Shown here piece after piece: positions 7,755 through 13,098 of a stretch of 20,528 nucleotides of DNA. The notes under the pieces were generated by a model. It saw nothing but the letters and a program-made list of their open reading frames with translations, searched no databases and had not been told where the DNA came from. This DNA is from a virus. Both the position numbers and the translations under genes were made by a program. Each line of letters opens with the position of its first letter. Positions within the stretch are counted from its first letter, which is position 1. The stretch covers positions 1-20,528 of IMG/VR virus record IMGVR_UViG_3300046794_000330. The stretch is one strand, 5' to 3'.

Positions 7755-7916
7755 ATGCGCGAATACCAGTTCAAGACGATCAGCAGCGACAACGGCGTTT
7801 ATCTGGTGTGCAAGTTCTACCGCAGCACGAACCTTGGCGTATGCCACGTCGGATACATGAAGATATCCGCGCGCAGCGAAGCAGCCGCTCTCGACATCGC
7901 AAAGCAAGCAATCTAA
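7755..7916 (+). CDS. Hypothetical small protein (53 aa)
   Basis: The 53-aa product starts MREYQFKTISSDNGVYLVCK and appears to be a small alpha/beta protein ending in a helix (ARSEAAALDIAKQAI). CGGAG lies 8 nt before the ATG; a GTG/ATG further upstream in the same frame has no site. It is the first gene behind promoter P1 and is followed after 35 bp by the 119-aa gene. I do not recognise the family. Its position in the control region suggests an early regulatory or host-takeover function. Confidence 0.65.
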   Translation: MREYQFKTISSDNGVYLVCKFYRSTNLGVCHVGYMKISARSEAAALDIAKQAI

Positions 7917-7923
7917 CTCACGC

Positions 7924-7939
7924 GCCCGCTACGGCGGGC
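7924..7939 (+). promoter_or_regulatory. UACG-tetraloop hairpin just before a ribosome-binding site
   Basis: The perfect stem GCCCGC/GCGGGC closes a TACG loop (UNCG class, very stable). The AAGGAG site of the 119-aa gene begins 1 nt after it. No U-tract follows, so it is not a terminator. It may stabilise or insulate the downstream message. Confidence 0.6.
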
Positions 7940-7951
7940 AAGGAGACCAAC

Positions 7952-8311
7952 ATGAGCAGCGTTACCCCGATCAACGTCACGCAGTCCGGCGAATTCATGT
8001 TCGACCGCGCTCTGTCCCGCCGCGACGAAGCGGTCTATCAAGACGAGCTGCGCGACGAGATGATCGCCGACAAGCAAGCAGCACTGATCGCGTCGCGTAT
8101 GGCCGCGCTGTCCGACGAGGATCTCGTCTGCGCCCTTCAGAGCGCGTCCGGCACTACGCTGTGCAAGAACGTGCGCGACGCCATCCAGAAGCGCGATCCG
8201 TACTCAGCGTTCGGCGTACTGAGCGCCCTTGTCTCCTGCTGGATCACCGAAGACAGCGAGACGGAAGCGATCAAGTACATCGAGCGCCTGGAGCGCGATT
8301 CAGAACACTGA
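7952..8311 (+). CDS. Hypothetical acidic helical protein (119 aa)
   Basis: The product starts MSSVTPINVTQSGEFMFDRA and is rich in Asp, Glu and Ala with predicted long helices, for example DEAVYQDELRDEMIADKQAA. I recognise no domain. The ATG is preceded by AAGGAG with a good gap, and a stable UNCG hairpin lies directly before this site. A much longer open frame runs in from upstream, but it crosses the promoter and the 53-aa gene and has no site of its own. A strong terminator follows 21 bp after the stop codon, so the 53-aa and 119-aa genes form a short, closed transcription unit under promoter P1. Confidence 0.75.
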   Translation: MSSVTPINVTQSGEFMFDRALSRRDEAVYQDELRDEMIADKQAALIASRMAALSDEDLVCALQSASGTTLCKNVRDAIQKRDPYSAFGVLSALVSCWITEDSETEAIKYIERLERDSEH

Positions 8312-8332
8312 GGCAATGTGTCGCACGATACG

Positions 8333-8356
8333 GCCCGCCATCGAGCGGGCTTTTTT
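8333..8356 (+). terminator. Rho-independent terminator of the two-gene rightward unit
   Basis: A perfect 6-bp GC stem GCCCGC/GCGGGC with a 6-nt loop is followed by TTTTTT. It closes the unit holding the 53-aa and 119-aa genes. Confidence 0.9.
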
Positions 8357-8409
8357 GTTGGTGCCGAAACTTCTCGGCGGCCAGGAGCGGGGGACTCCAG
8401 CGGCAGTAC

Positions 8410-8478
8410 AAGGGAGTGGCCCGGGAGTCGAACCCGCTGTACCCGACGAATCGAACGTCGATCCCCGCTGAGCGGAGT
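8410..8478 (-). other. tRNA-like relic with two T-arm-like hairpins
   Basis: Read leftward, CGACG-TTCGATT-CGTCG (8444-8460) and GCGGG-TTCGACT-CCCGG (8421-8437) both match the tRNA T-loop pattern TTCRANN on a stem. If the first is read as an anticodon arm (loop with U33 and CGA) and the second as the T arm, a weak D-like arm (CTCC/GGGG) precedes them. The acceptor pairing is poor and there is no CCA. It could be a decayed tRNA gene, a tRNA-derived attachment-site fragment or chance. Confidence 0.35.
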
Positions 8479-8503
8479 GAGCACCAGCCAGCCACACATA
8501 AGC

Positions 8504-8536
8504 AAAAAGCCGCCGCACGATCTAACGGGCGACGGC
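8504..8536 (-). terminator. Second leftward rho-independent terminator
   Basis: Read leftward, the 8-bp stem GCCGTCGC/GCGGCGGC (one G-U pair) has a 12-nt loop and is followed by TTTTT. It lies about 10 bp beyond the first leftward terminator and would stop transcripts that read through it. Confidence 0.75.
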
Positions 8537-8544
8537 CTTAGAAT

Positions 8545-8572
8545 AAAAAACGCTCAAGCCTTGCGGCGAGCG
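8545..8572 (-). terminator. Leftward rho-independent terminator with GCAA tetraloop
   Basis: Read leftward, CGCTC-GCC-GCAA-GGC-TT-GAGCG forms a stem with a two-base bulge and a GNRA loop, followed by TTTTTT. It is the 3' end of the small RNA candidate. Confidence 0.88.
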
Positions 8573-8626
8573 AAAGTGATCGCTAGATCACTGGAAGGAA
8601 CCGTTGAGTCACACGAACTCTACGAT
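8545..8626 (-). ncRNA. Candidate small regulatory RNA (about 82 nt)
   Basis: No protein is encoded here, but the strand has all parts of a bacterial sRNA. A near-consensus promoter (TTGACG, 17 bp, GATAAT) predicts a start at about 8626. Hairpin 1 is GAGT/ACTC with a 7-nt loop. A single-stranded stretch CGGUUCCUUCC (8593-8603) follows, then a perfect 7-bp hairpin AGTGATC-TAGC-GATCACT, then a terminator hairpin with a U6 tail. The open stretch is complementary to ribosome-binding sites of this phage: 9 nt at 16917-16925, 8 nt at the repressor gene (9456-9463), and 8 nt at 14126-14133 and 20482-20489. Architecture is seen directly; the regulatory role and targets are inference. I know no named RNA family that fits. 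Confidence 0.62.
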
Positions 8627-8632
8627 AGACAA

Positions 8633-8661
8633 ATTATCGCAAACTATAACAGGATCGTCAA
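8633..8661 (-). promoter_or_regulatory. Leftward promoter of the small RNA candidate
   Basis: The -35 box TTGACG (8656-8661), a 17-bp spacer and the -10 box GATAAT (8633-8638) give one of the best sigma-70 matches in the window. The -35 box overlaps the stop codon of the 70-aa gene. An inverted repeat CGATA-N7-TATCG (8623-8639) covers the -10 box and start region, so it may also be repressor-controlled. Confidence 0.7.
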
Positions 8662-8870
8662 GCGTTGAAGGCGACATTGACAGTATCATTTGTGCAGATG
8701 CCAAGTTCAGCCCGAACTTCGGCCAAAACCTCCCGCCGCCTGGCCGGAGAAAGCGCCCGCACGACGGCTCTCAGAACGTCGCTATCGGACCACTCCGACG
8801 ATAAGTCCCCCGCCAGCGGAGCAGGCAGAGTAATGCCATTCTCGCTGGACGACTCTTGAATACCGGTCAT
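8658..8870 (-). CDS. Hypothetical protein next to the repressor (70 aa)
   Basis: The product starts MTGIQESSSENGITLPAPLA, with a disordered N-terminus and a helical C-terminal half (SDVLRAVVRALSPARRREVL). GGG lies 6 nt before the ATG. It is transcribed leftward, in the same direction as the repressor gene upstream, with 136 bp between them that include a possible promoter. The promoter of the small RNA candidate overlaps its stop codon. I do not recognise the family. Its place between repressor and sRNA suggests a role in lysogeny control, such as a modulator or antirepressor, but nothing in the sequence proves it. Confidence 0.7.
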   Translation of the reverse strand: MTGIQESSSENGITLPAPLAGDLSSEWSDSDVLRAVVRALSPARRREVLAEVRAELGICTNDTVNVAFNA

Positions 8871-8927
8871 TTTTACCCTGCCTTTTTCGCTTGTTTGTGG
8901 GCTCGCTTACATGGAAGCGATACCGTC

Positions 8928-8956
8928 ACATTACGTCTTATCGTATTCGTCAGCAA
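8928..8956 (-). promoter_or_regulatory. Possible promoter of the 70-aa leftward gene
   Basis: A TTGCTG box (8951-8956), 17-bp spacer and TAATGT (8928-8933) lie about 60 bp before the start codon. The match is moderate. Confidence 0.45.
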
Positions 8957-9006
8957 CAGGTTTTTGTATCGAAATGTTGCATTTTTGTCGTGCAGTGCAG
9001 CACAAA

Positions 9007-9453
9007 TTACCTTGCGTTTTTGGCTTCGGTAACTTTTTCATCCTTCTTTTCGACGATGCTTTCTATCGGCTTTCCGGTGACGATGGCGCCCATGACCTTA
9101 ACGAGCGCGGCGCGCGTCGCTTCGGGCGAGTGCTCATACATGCCACGGAACGCGTCCATAGCCGCTGCAAGGTCTTCGTCTTCAGCCGGGATGGACTTGG
9201 TGTGGTCCGTGTCGAGCCAGCCGTCCTGAAGGCCGAGAGCCTTCTCTATCTTGTCTGCCAGAGCTGTCCCGATCACCTTCCCATTCTTGATCTGCGACGT
9301 GTAGATGGGGCTGATCCCCAGGCGCTGCGCAAAGCGTCTGACCATGCCTCGGTCGGGTTCACCGGGCCAATCATTGCGCACCTCTTCCTTGAAGCGCTCG
9401 AATAGCCAGAGGAAGTTGCGGGTCCGTACTTGCTCGATGGTCTCAACAGACAT
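9007..9453 (-). CDS. CI-like phage repressor without peptidase domain
   Basis: The 148-aa protein has an XRE-type helix-turn-helix at about residues 37-74 (MVRRFAQRLGISPIYTSQIKNG, then ALADKIEKALGL), followed by a short acidic and helical tail ending in a Lys/Glu-rich segment. It is divergent from a Cro-like gene across a 287-bp control region, the classic immunity layout, so it probably maintains lysogeny by repressing early promoters. The C-terminal half is too short for a LexA/S24 peptidase, and no Ser-Lys catalytic arrangement is seen, so RecA-driven self-cleavage is unlikely. AGGAACCGAA precedes the ATG; this site is complementary to the small RNA candidate. Confidence 0.82.
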   Translation of the reverse strand: MSVETIEQVRTRNFLWLFERFKEEVRNDWPGEPDRGMVRRFAQRLGISPIYTSQIKNGKVIGTALADKIEKALGLQDGWLDTDHTKSIPAEDEDLAAAMDAFRGMYEHSPEATRAALVKVMGAIVTGKPIESIVEKKDEKVTEAKNAR

Positions 9454-9740
9454 TTCGGTTCCTATGTTTTCGCGGGTCAGAGATATGGCCGGCGTGTGCT
9501 TTGCGCACTTTCTGTGTATCAGCGACTTCCTGCGTGTCTCGTCCGCCCCTGCGGCGCCTCGCGGTATCGCTTAATCGAATACTGATACATCGCCCATAAA
9601 AACGCAACTGCTACTAGGAAAGTGTTAAGTGTTTTCACGTAGTTAGATTACATTTATCGGATCTTTTCAGGGCACAGGATTGATATTACTCTCGTGAAAT
9701 GATACAATGATTTCATTGCTTCTTTCACGACGGAGTCCCC
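9454..9740. promoter_or_regulatory. Immunity control region between repressor and Cro-like gene
   Basis: This divergent intergenic region carries the Cro-side promoter and several repeats. TCGTGAAA (9692-9699) and TTTCACGA (9723-9730) form an inverted pair around the -10 box, TGAAAT/ATTTCA (9695-9700 and 9710-9715) forms an overlapping one, and a further TTTCACG lies at 9633-9639. GATAC half-sites occur at 9583-9587 and 9701-9705. These are operator candidates. I could not pick out a convincing leftward promoter for the repressor gene. Confidence 0.6.
9680..9708 (+). promoter_or_regulatory. Rightward early promoter (PR-like)
   Basis: TTGATA (9680-9685), an exact 17-bp spacer and TACAAT (9703-9708) form a near-consensus sigma-70 promoter in front of the Cro-like gene. 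Inverted repeats overlap the -10 box, as expected for repressor control. Confidence 0.8.
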
Positions 9741-9992
9741 ATGACGGCAGACGAATTTTCCAAGAAGTACGGCAAGAAGGCTGTTCGCGACGTGTGCGAG
9801 AAGGTCGGCATCAGCCTGATCTACTGGCGCAACATCAAGAACATGCATTGCACGGTCAGCTCTTACCGTGCGCTCGAACTGGCGAAAGCCAGCGCCGAAG
9901 TGATTAGCGAGAGCGATGAGCCGATGACCGTCGTCGACTTGCTGCGCATGGGCGACGTCCCTGCGCACATCACAGGCACGGGGCGGGGATAA
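9741..9992 (+). CDS. Cro-like DNA-binding protein (83 aa)
   Basis: The 83-aa product starts MTADEFSKKYGKKAVRDVCE. Its N-terminal half resembles a helix-turn-helix (KAVRDVCEKVGISLIYWRNI), and the rest is acidic. It is the first gene of the rightward early operon, behind a strong promoter and divergent from the repressor. It should therefore act as the Cro-like switch protein, or alternatively as a CII-like activator. CGGAGT lies 5 nt upstream of the ATG. Its stop codon is 2 bp before the start of the replication gene, so the two are co-transcribed. The family assignment is from position and the short motif only. Confidence 0.68.
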   Translation: MTADEFSKKYGKKAVRDVCEKVGISLIYWRNIKNMHCTVSSYRALELAKASAEVISESDEPMTVVDLLRMGDVPAHITGTGRG

Positions 9993-9994
9993 CA

Positions 9995-10726
9995 ATGAAG
10001 CGGCCATCCTTTCAATTCTACCCAGGAGACTGGATGAACGATGCCGCTCTCCGGATGGTGTCTGTTGGCGCTCGCGGGCTTTGGATAGACATGATGTGCA
10101 TCATGCACCAAGGTTCAGAGTATGGGCACCTTAAGGTTAATGGGAAGGTTATCCTTACCGCCAACCTTTCTCGTATGACAGGGTCAACCATCCAAGAAAC
10201 TGAAGGATATTTGGATGAGCTTGAGTCTGCCGGCGTGTTCTCTCGCGACGAATCCGGATGCATCTTTTCTCGCCGCATGATTCGCGATGAACAGGTCCGA
10301 GAGGCCCGTGCTGCGGGCGGTTCGAAGGGTGGCAACCCTGCTTTGATGAAGGATAGGAAGGTTAACCTTCATCCCAACCTTGAGCCAACCCCTTCATCTT
10401 CATCTTCATCTTCATCTTCAAAGGATATAAAAACACGCGCTCCGCGCTTCGATGCGCAGGCGCATCTTGAATCTCTTTCTGTCGACGCTTCGATTGCTCG
10501 GGACTGGCTTGAACTCCGCAAGGCCAAAAAGCTACCCGTCACCGAAACCGCCCTGGAAGGCGTTATTCGCGAATCCGGGAAAGCAGAGATGTCTCTTGAC
10601 GACGCCTTACGGACCTGCTGTGAACGGGGGTGGGCTGGATTCAAAGCCCAATGGCTCGAAGAACCATCGGCATTCGCCGGGCGCGCTGGCAAGACGCCCA
10701 CGTACACACAGGAGAAATACCTGTGA
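9995..10726 (+). CDS. Replication initiator-like protein (DUF1376-type N-terminus)
   Basis: The 243-aa protein starts MKRPSFQFYPGDWMNDAALR, like phage replication organiser proteins with a DUF1376-type winged-helix domain (about residues 1-105). A nine-residue serine run follows at about 134-142. A separate C-terminal helical domain (about 165-230, DWLELRKAKKLPVTETALEG) resembles those of phage helicase loaders. It is followed by a helicase gene, so it likely binds the origin and loads the helicase, like lambda O/P. The first half is richer in A/T and uses other codons than its neighbours. The serine linker is coded by TTCATC repeats next to a perfect palindrome, so the origin may lie inside the gene. 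Confidence 0.78.
   Translation: MKRPSFQFYPGDWMNDAALRMVSVGARGLWIDMMCIMHQGSEYGHLKVNGKVILTANLSRMTGSTIQETEGYLDELESAGVFSRDESGCIFSRRMIRDEQVREARAAGGSKGGNPALMKDRKVNLHPNLEPTPSSSSSSSSSKDIKTRAPRFDAQAHLESLSVDASIARDWLELRKAKKLPVTETALEGVIRESGKAEMSLDDALRTCCERGWAGFKAQWLEEPSAFAGRAGKTPTYTQEKYL
10357..10370. repeat. 14-bp perfect palindrome inside the initiator gene
   Basis: GAAGGTTAACCTTC is self-complementary. Its core AAGGTTA occurs twice more in the same gene, at 10133-10139 and 10145-10151, as iteron-like copies. Confidence 0.7.
10393..10420 (+). repeat. Short tandem repeat TTCATC, 4.7 copies
   Basis: The hexamer TTCATC is repeated in frame and codes for the serine linker of the initiator protein. An AT-rich run, AAGGATATAAAAA, follows. 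Copy number could vary by slippage without a frameshift. Confidence 0.9.
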
Positions 10727-11133
10727 TCGCCGCGAACGCTACTCAAATCGTCGAAATGCGCAAGCACGGCAGACAGCCTGGATCTTGGGTTCTGGTGTCA
10801 TTTGTCGGAAAGATCGACAAGCAGGACGACGGTTTCACCGTGTACGCCTCGCCTGAAAGCGAATACGACTGGCGCTGGATCGTCGGTCTCGACCTGATCG
10901 TGTTCGCCCGGAAAGGTCAAGGCATCGCGCACCAACTCAAGGCGATGCGCAACGATCAGCCGAAAACCCTGTCGCTGTGGGACGTCGATGCCAAGACCGG
11001 CGCCGAAGTTCACTTCGACTACCCGGCCGTGCACGCTGAAGCGCACCGCAAGGCGAAGTCCAAGACGGTGAGCATCGAGCTAGACCCGTGGGCGCACTGG
11101 CAGATCAAAGAATTATCCGGAATGGGGTACTGA
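10723..11133 (+). CDS. Hypothetical early protein (136 aa)
   Basis: The start is a GTG that overlaps the stop codon of the initiator gene (GTGA) and has AGGAG 8 nt upstream. The longer ATG version inside the initiator gene is rejected. The product contains KHGRQPGSWVLVSFVGKI, a Tyr/Trp-rich middle (ESEYDWRWIVGLDLIVF) and a C-terminal ELDPWAHWQIKEL. I recognise no family. It lies between the initiator and helicase genes, which suggests an accessory role in replication. The beta-rich middle could form an OB-like or similar small fold, but this is a guess. Confidence 0.78.
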   Translation: MIAANATQIVEMRKHGRQPGSWVLVSFVGKIDKQDDGFTVYASPESEYDWRWIVGLDLIVFARKGQGIAHQLKAMRNDQPKTLSLWDVDAKTGAEVHFDYPAVHAEAHRKAKSKTVSIELDPWAHWQIKELSGMGY

Positions 11134-11134
11134 C

Positions 11135-12094
11135 ATGCGAATCATTGCAGGCGAAAAGATCAATCTCGACGACTACATGTCGGAGCCTGAAGAGGCTCAC
11201 AAGATCCGCCCGGCGAACGATTGGGCTCAGGGCGTTATCGATGCGCTGTACACGAGGTCCACAGAGCCAGATGTGCAGCTCGGCTGGCAGAAATGCGAAG
11301 GCCGCTTCACGTTACGCCCCGGTGAACTGACGATTTGGGGTGGCATTAACGGCCACGGGAAATCGATGCTGACGAGCCAAGTCGCGCTTGACCTGTGCGT
11401 GCAGCGTCAGCGGGTGTGCATCGCATCGATGGAAATGAAGCCGGAAAAGACGATGGTCCGGATGGTGAAGCAGGCCGCCGGCGATGCGCGTCCTGATCGT
11501 GAATTCATCCGCGCAATGCACAGTTGGAGCGACGAGCGACTTTGGCTCTACGACCATACCGGCAGCGTGAAGCCGCAAACCATGCTCGCCGTCGTGCGCT
11601 ATGCCGTCGAGAAGTTCGGAATTCAGCATTTCTTTATCGACAACCTCATGAAGTGCGTTCCTGGCGATGACGACTACAACGGCCAGAAGGATTTCGTGAA
11701 CTCGCTGACGGCGATCGCACAGGACACGGGCGTGCACATCCACCTTGTCGCGCACGTCAAAAAGGGCGGCAGCGAGTACGACCGGCCGGGCAAGTTCGAC
11801 ATTAAGGGCAGCGGATCGATTACCGATCTAGCGGACAACCTTTTCATCGTCTGGCGCAACAAGCGCAAAGAGGCTGTCGGCAGCGACAAGCTGAAGCTGA
11901 AAGCAGCCGAAGCGGATCTCGCGCTCGGCGAGCCCGATTGCTACCTGTCGCTTGAGAAGCAGCGCAACGGCGATTGGGAGGGCGCGTTCGGGTTCTGGTT
12001 CGATGTCCCCTCCATGCAGTACGTCGAGAATCGTGGGCAGCTGCCGCGTCGTTATCACGTCGACGGCGCGGCCGTCTCACTGGATGAATTCTGA
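11135..12094 (+). CDS. Replicative DNA helicase (DnaB/RecA-like core)
   Basis: This 319-aa protein holds a RecA-like ATPase core related to the C-terminal domain of DnaB and Twinkle-type helicases. It should unwind DNA at the phage fork. Walker A is GGINGHGKS at residues 69-77. The Walker B-like FFIDNL lies at about 166-171, followed by a sensor-type VHIHLVAHVKKGG and the GSGSITDLADNLFIVWRNK segment typical of the family. It lacks the N-terminal DnaB collar domain, so it is shorter than cellular DnaB (about 450-470 aa). It follows the initiator-like gene, which fits a lambda-like initiator plus own helicase system. Confidence 0.88.
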   Translation: MRIIAGEKINLDDYMSEPEEAHKIRPANDWAQGVIDALYTRSTEPDVQLGWQKCEGRFTLRPGELTIWGGINGHGKSMLTSQVALDLCVQRQRVCIASMEMKPEKTMVRMVKQAAGDARPDREFIRAMHSWSDERLWLYDHTGSVKPQTMLAVVRYAVEKFGIQHFFIDNLMKCVPGDDDYNGQKDFVNSLTAIAQDTGVHIHLVAHVKKGGSEYDRPGKFDIKGSGSITDLADNLFIVWRNKRKEAVGSDKLKLKAAEADLALGEPDCYLSLEKQRNGDWEGAFGFWFDVPSMQYVENRGQLPRRYHVDGAAVSLDEF

Positions 12095-12348
12095 TGAAAG
12101 TTTCCCCTGAGTTTATCGCCGATTTGAAGTATCTCGCCTGGTATTACGAGTGGACGCAGAACGTAAAGGACCACGTGAAGAGGGCTGTCGCTGAGTCGCC
12201 GCGCGAATTCATTCATTTCCTAGCGTCTCTCGCTGAGGCTCATCGCCGCGGCTACAACGAAAGCAACGGGCGCGGTCTGGCCGTCTGGTGCGCGCAGAAC
12301 GGCGTCGCACATCCCTACGTTGGCGAACTCGAAGAGACGGAAGACTGA
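12094..12348 (+). CDS. Hypothetical helical protein (84 aa)
   Basis: The ATG overlaps the helicase stop codon (TGATG). The 84-aa product starts MKVSPEFIADLKYLAWYYEW and is rich in aromatic residues and helices; a further segment is SPREFIHFLASLAEAHRRGY. I recognise no domain. As the last gene of the replication unit it may be a helicase partner, but only the coupling supports this. About 160 bp of non-coding sequence follow. Confidence 0.75.
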   Translation: MKVSPEFIADLKYLAWYYEWTQNVKDHVKRAVAESPREFIHFLASLAEAHRRGYNESNGRGLAVWCAQNGVAHPYVGELEETED

Positions 12349-12400
12349 TAAAAAAGGTCTCGTTTTGCCTGATAAAACACACAAAGTCACGCCCACTTAG

Positions 12401-12417
12401 GATACACTGATCGTATC
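12401..12417 (+). promoter_or_regulatory. Palindromic operator GATAC-N7-GTATC, promoter unclear
   Basis: The site GATAC-ACTGATC-GTATC matches those in promoters at 7681, 14067 and 20416. A -10-like TATCTC overlaps its right arm, but the -35 position reads GCCCAC. If a promoter is here it may need an activator. Confidence 0.6.
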
Positions 12418-12509
12418 TCTAAACGATAGTTGAGTTTGAGCGGATCTTTTAGAGAGCGCGGTCAAAAAATATTGGTCGCGTTGTAAATATACAAACACGG
12501 GAGCCTTAA

Positions 12510-12551
12510 ATGAGCACACAAAACACGGCGTTACGCAGGAGGTCCGCATGA
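12510..12551 (+). CDS. Possible 13-aa leader peptide
   Basis: A short frame, MSTQNTALRRRSA, has GGGAG 8 nt upstream. Its stop codon overlaps the start of the winged-helix gene as ATGA. A strong AGGAGG for that gene lies inside the mini-frame. The arrangement suggests translational coupling or leader control. It may also be a chance frame. Confidence 0.42.
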   Translation: MSTQNTALRRRSA

Positions 12552-12841
12552 GCATGCCAGAAGTCCTCGCCTACCTCGAAGCGAATCCCGAAGGCGCGAC
12601 GCCGGATGAAATCGCCCGAGCCATCGACGGAAACAAGTTCAGCGTATGCGATTCGCTCGGCCGACTTCATACGCGCGGCAAGGTCGAGAAGATGACTCCC
12701 GGTCGCTCGCGATTACACGTTGTGTGGCGCCACAAGCATGTCGAGCGTGTGAGCGTGTTCCGCGGAGCAGAAACGCTGGCAGCGATGCAGGCGGCATGCC
12801 GGGCGCGCCTTCTCGGACAAACCGTGCTGGAGGCAGCATGA
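12548..12841 (+). CDS. Winged-helix DNA-binding protein (97 aa)
   Basis: The 97-aa product has a winged-helix pattern at about residues 2-60. MSMPEVLAYLEANPEGATPD and EIARAIDGNKFSVCDSLGRL form the helices, and the RGKVEKMTPGRSRLHVVW segment forms the wing. It probably binds DNA as an early regulator. AGGAGG lies 6 nt before the ATG. The same domain type recurs in the 119-aa and 121-aa genes near the right end, so several such proteins act in this phage. The stop overlaps the next start codon as ATGA. Confidence 0.75.
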   Translation: MSMPEVLAYLEANPEGATPDEIARAIDGNKFSVCDSLGRLHTRGKVEKMTPGRSRLHVVWRHKHVERVSVFRGAETLAAMQAACRARLLGQTVLEAA

Positions 12842-13098
12842 ACTTCTGCAAGGACTGCAAGCACGCCGATCCCCGCGAATACCCTCACGGCCCGGATTAC
12901 TGGACGTGCAGCTCGCCGAAAGCATTCGACATCACCGACCCGGTGACAGGAGAGCATCGCCGATCGTTCAAGTTTTGCGACATTCTCAGGAACGGATCGG
13001 ACTCCACCGTTTCGTTCCTGTGGTGGAAAAAGACATTCCCACCGCACCGACGCTGCGGGAAAGAAGGCCACTGGTTTGAGCCCAAGGAGCAAGCATGA
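12838..13098 (+). CDS. Cys-rich small protein, possible zinc binding (86 aa)
   Basis: The 86-aa product starts MNFCKDCKHADPREYPHGPD. Cys pairs at the start (CKDC), then WTCSSP, KFCDIL and a late RRCGKEG suggest a zinc-binding fold, common in small phage proteins. GGAGG lies a few nt before the ATG, which overlaps the previous stop codon. The C-terminal part (VSFLWWKKTFPPHRRCG) is aromatic and basic. The function is unknown. It belongs to a run of very small genes joined by stop-start overlaps. Confidence 0.72.
   Translation: MNFCKDCKHADPREYPHGPDYWTCSSPKAFDITDPVTGEHRRSFKFCDILRNGSDSTVSFLWWKKTFPPHRRCGKEGHWFEPKEQA

Larger units (their letters stand above)
8312..8657. other. Gene-free control stretch
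   Basis: This 346-bp stretch has no convincing protein gene on either strand; open frames in it cross terminators and lack ribosome-binding sites. It holds the rightward terminator, the tRNA-like relic, two leftward terminators, the small RNA candidate and most of its promoter. Confidence 0.7.

Noticed and set aside
7391-8311. 306-codon version of the 119-aa gene
   Set aside because: The extra upstream part crosses the leftward membrane-protein gene, promoter P1 and the 53-aa gene and lacks a ribosome-binding site; the ATG at 7952 has a strong one.
8410-8478. Functional tRNA gene
   Set aside because: T-arm-like and anticodon-arm-like hairpins exist, but the acceptor stem pairs poorly, the D-loop lacks GG and no CCA follows, so it is listed only as a relic.
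9007-9453. LexA/S24-type repressor
   Set aside because: The part after the helix-turn-helix is only about 75 residues and has no recognisable Ser-Lys peptidase pattern.
10393-10420. CRISPR array
   Set aside because: The repeat is a 6-bp tandem repeat inside a gene, without spacers; no spaced repeats of CRISPR type were seen in the window.
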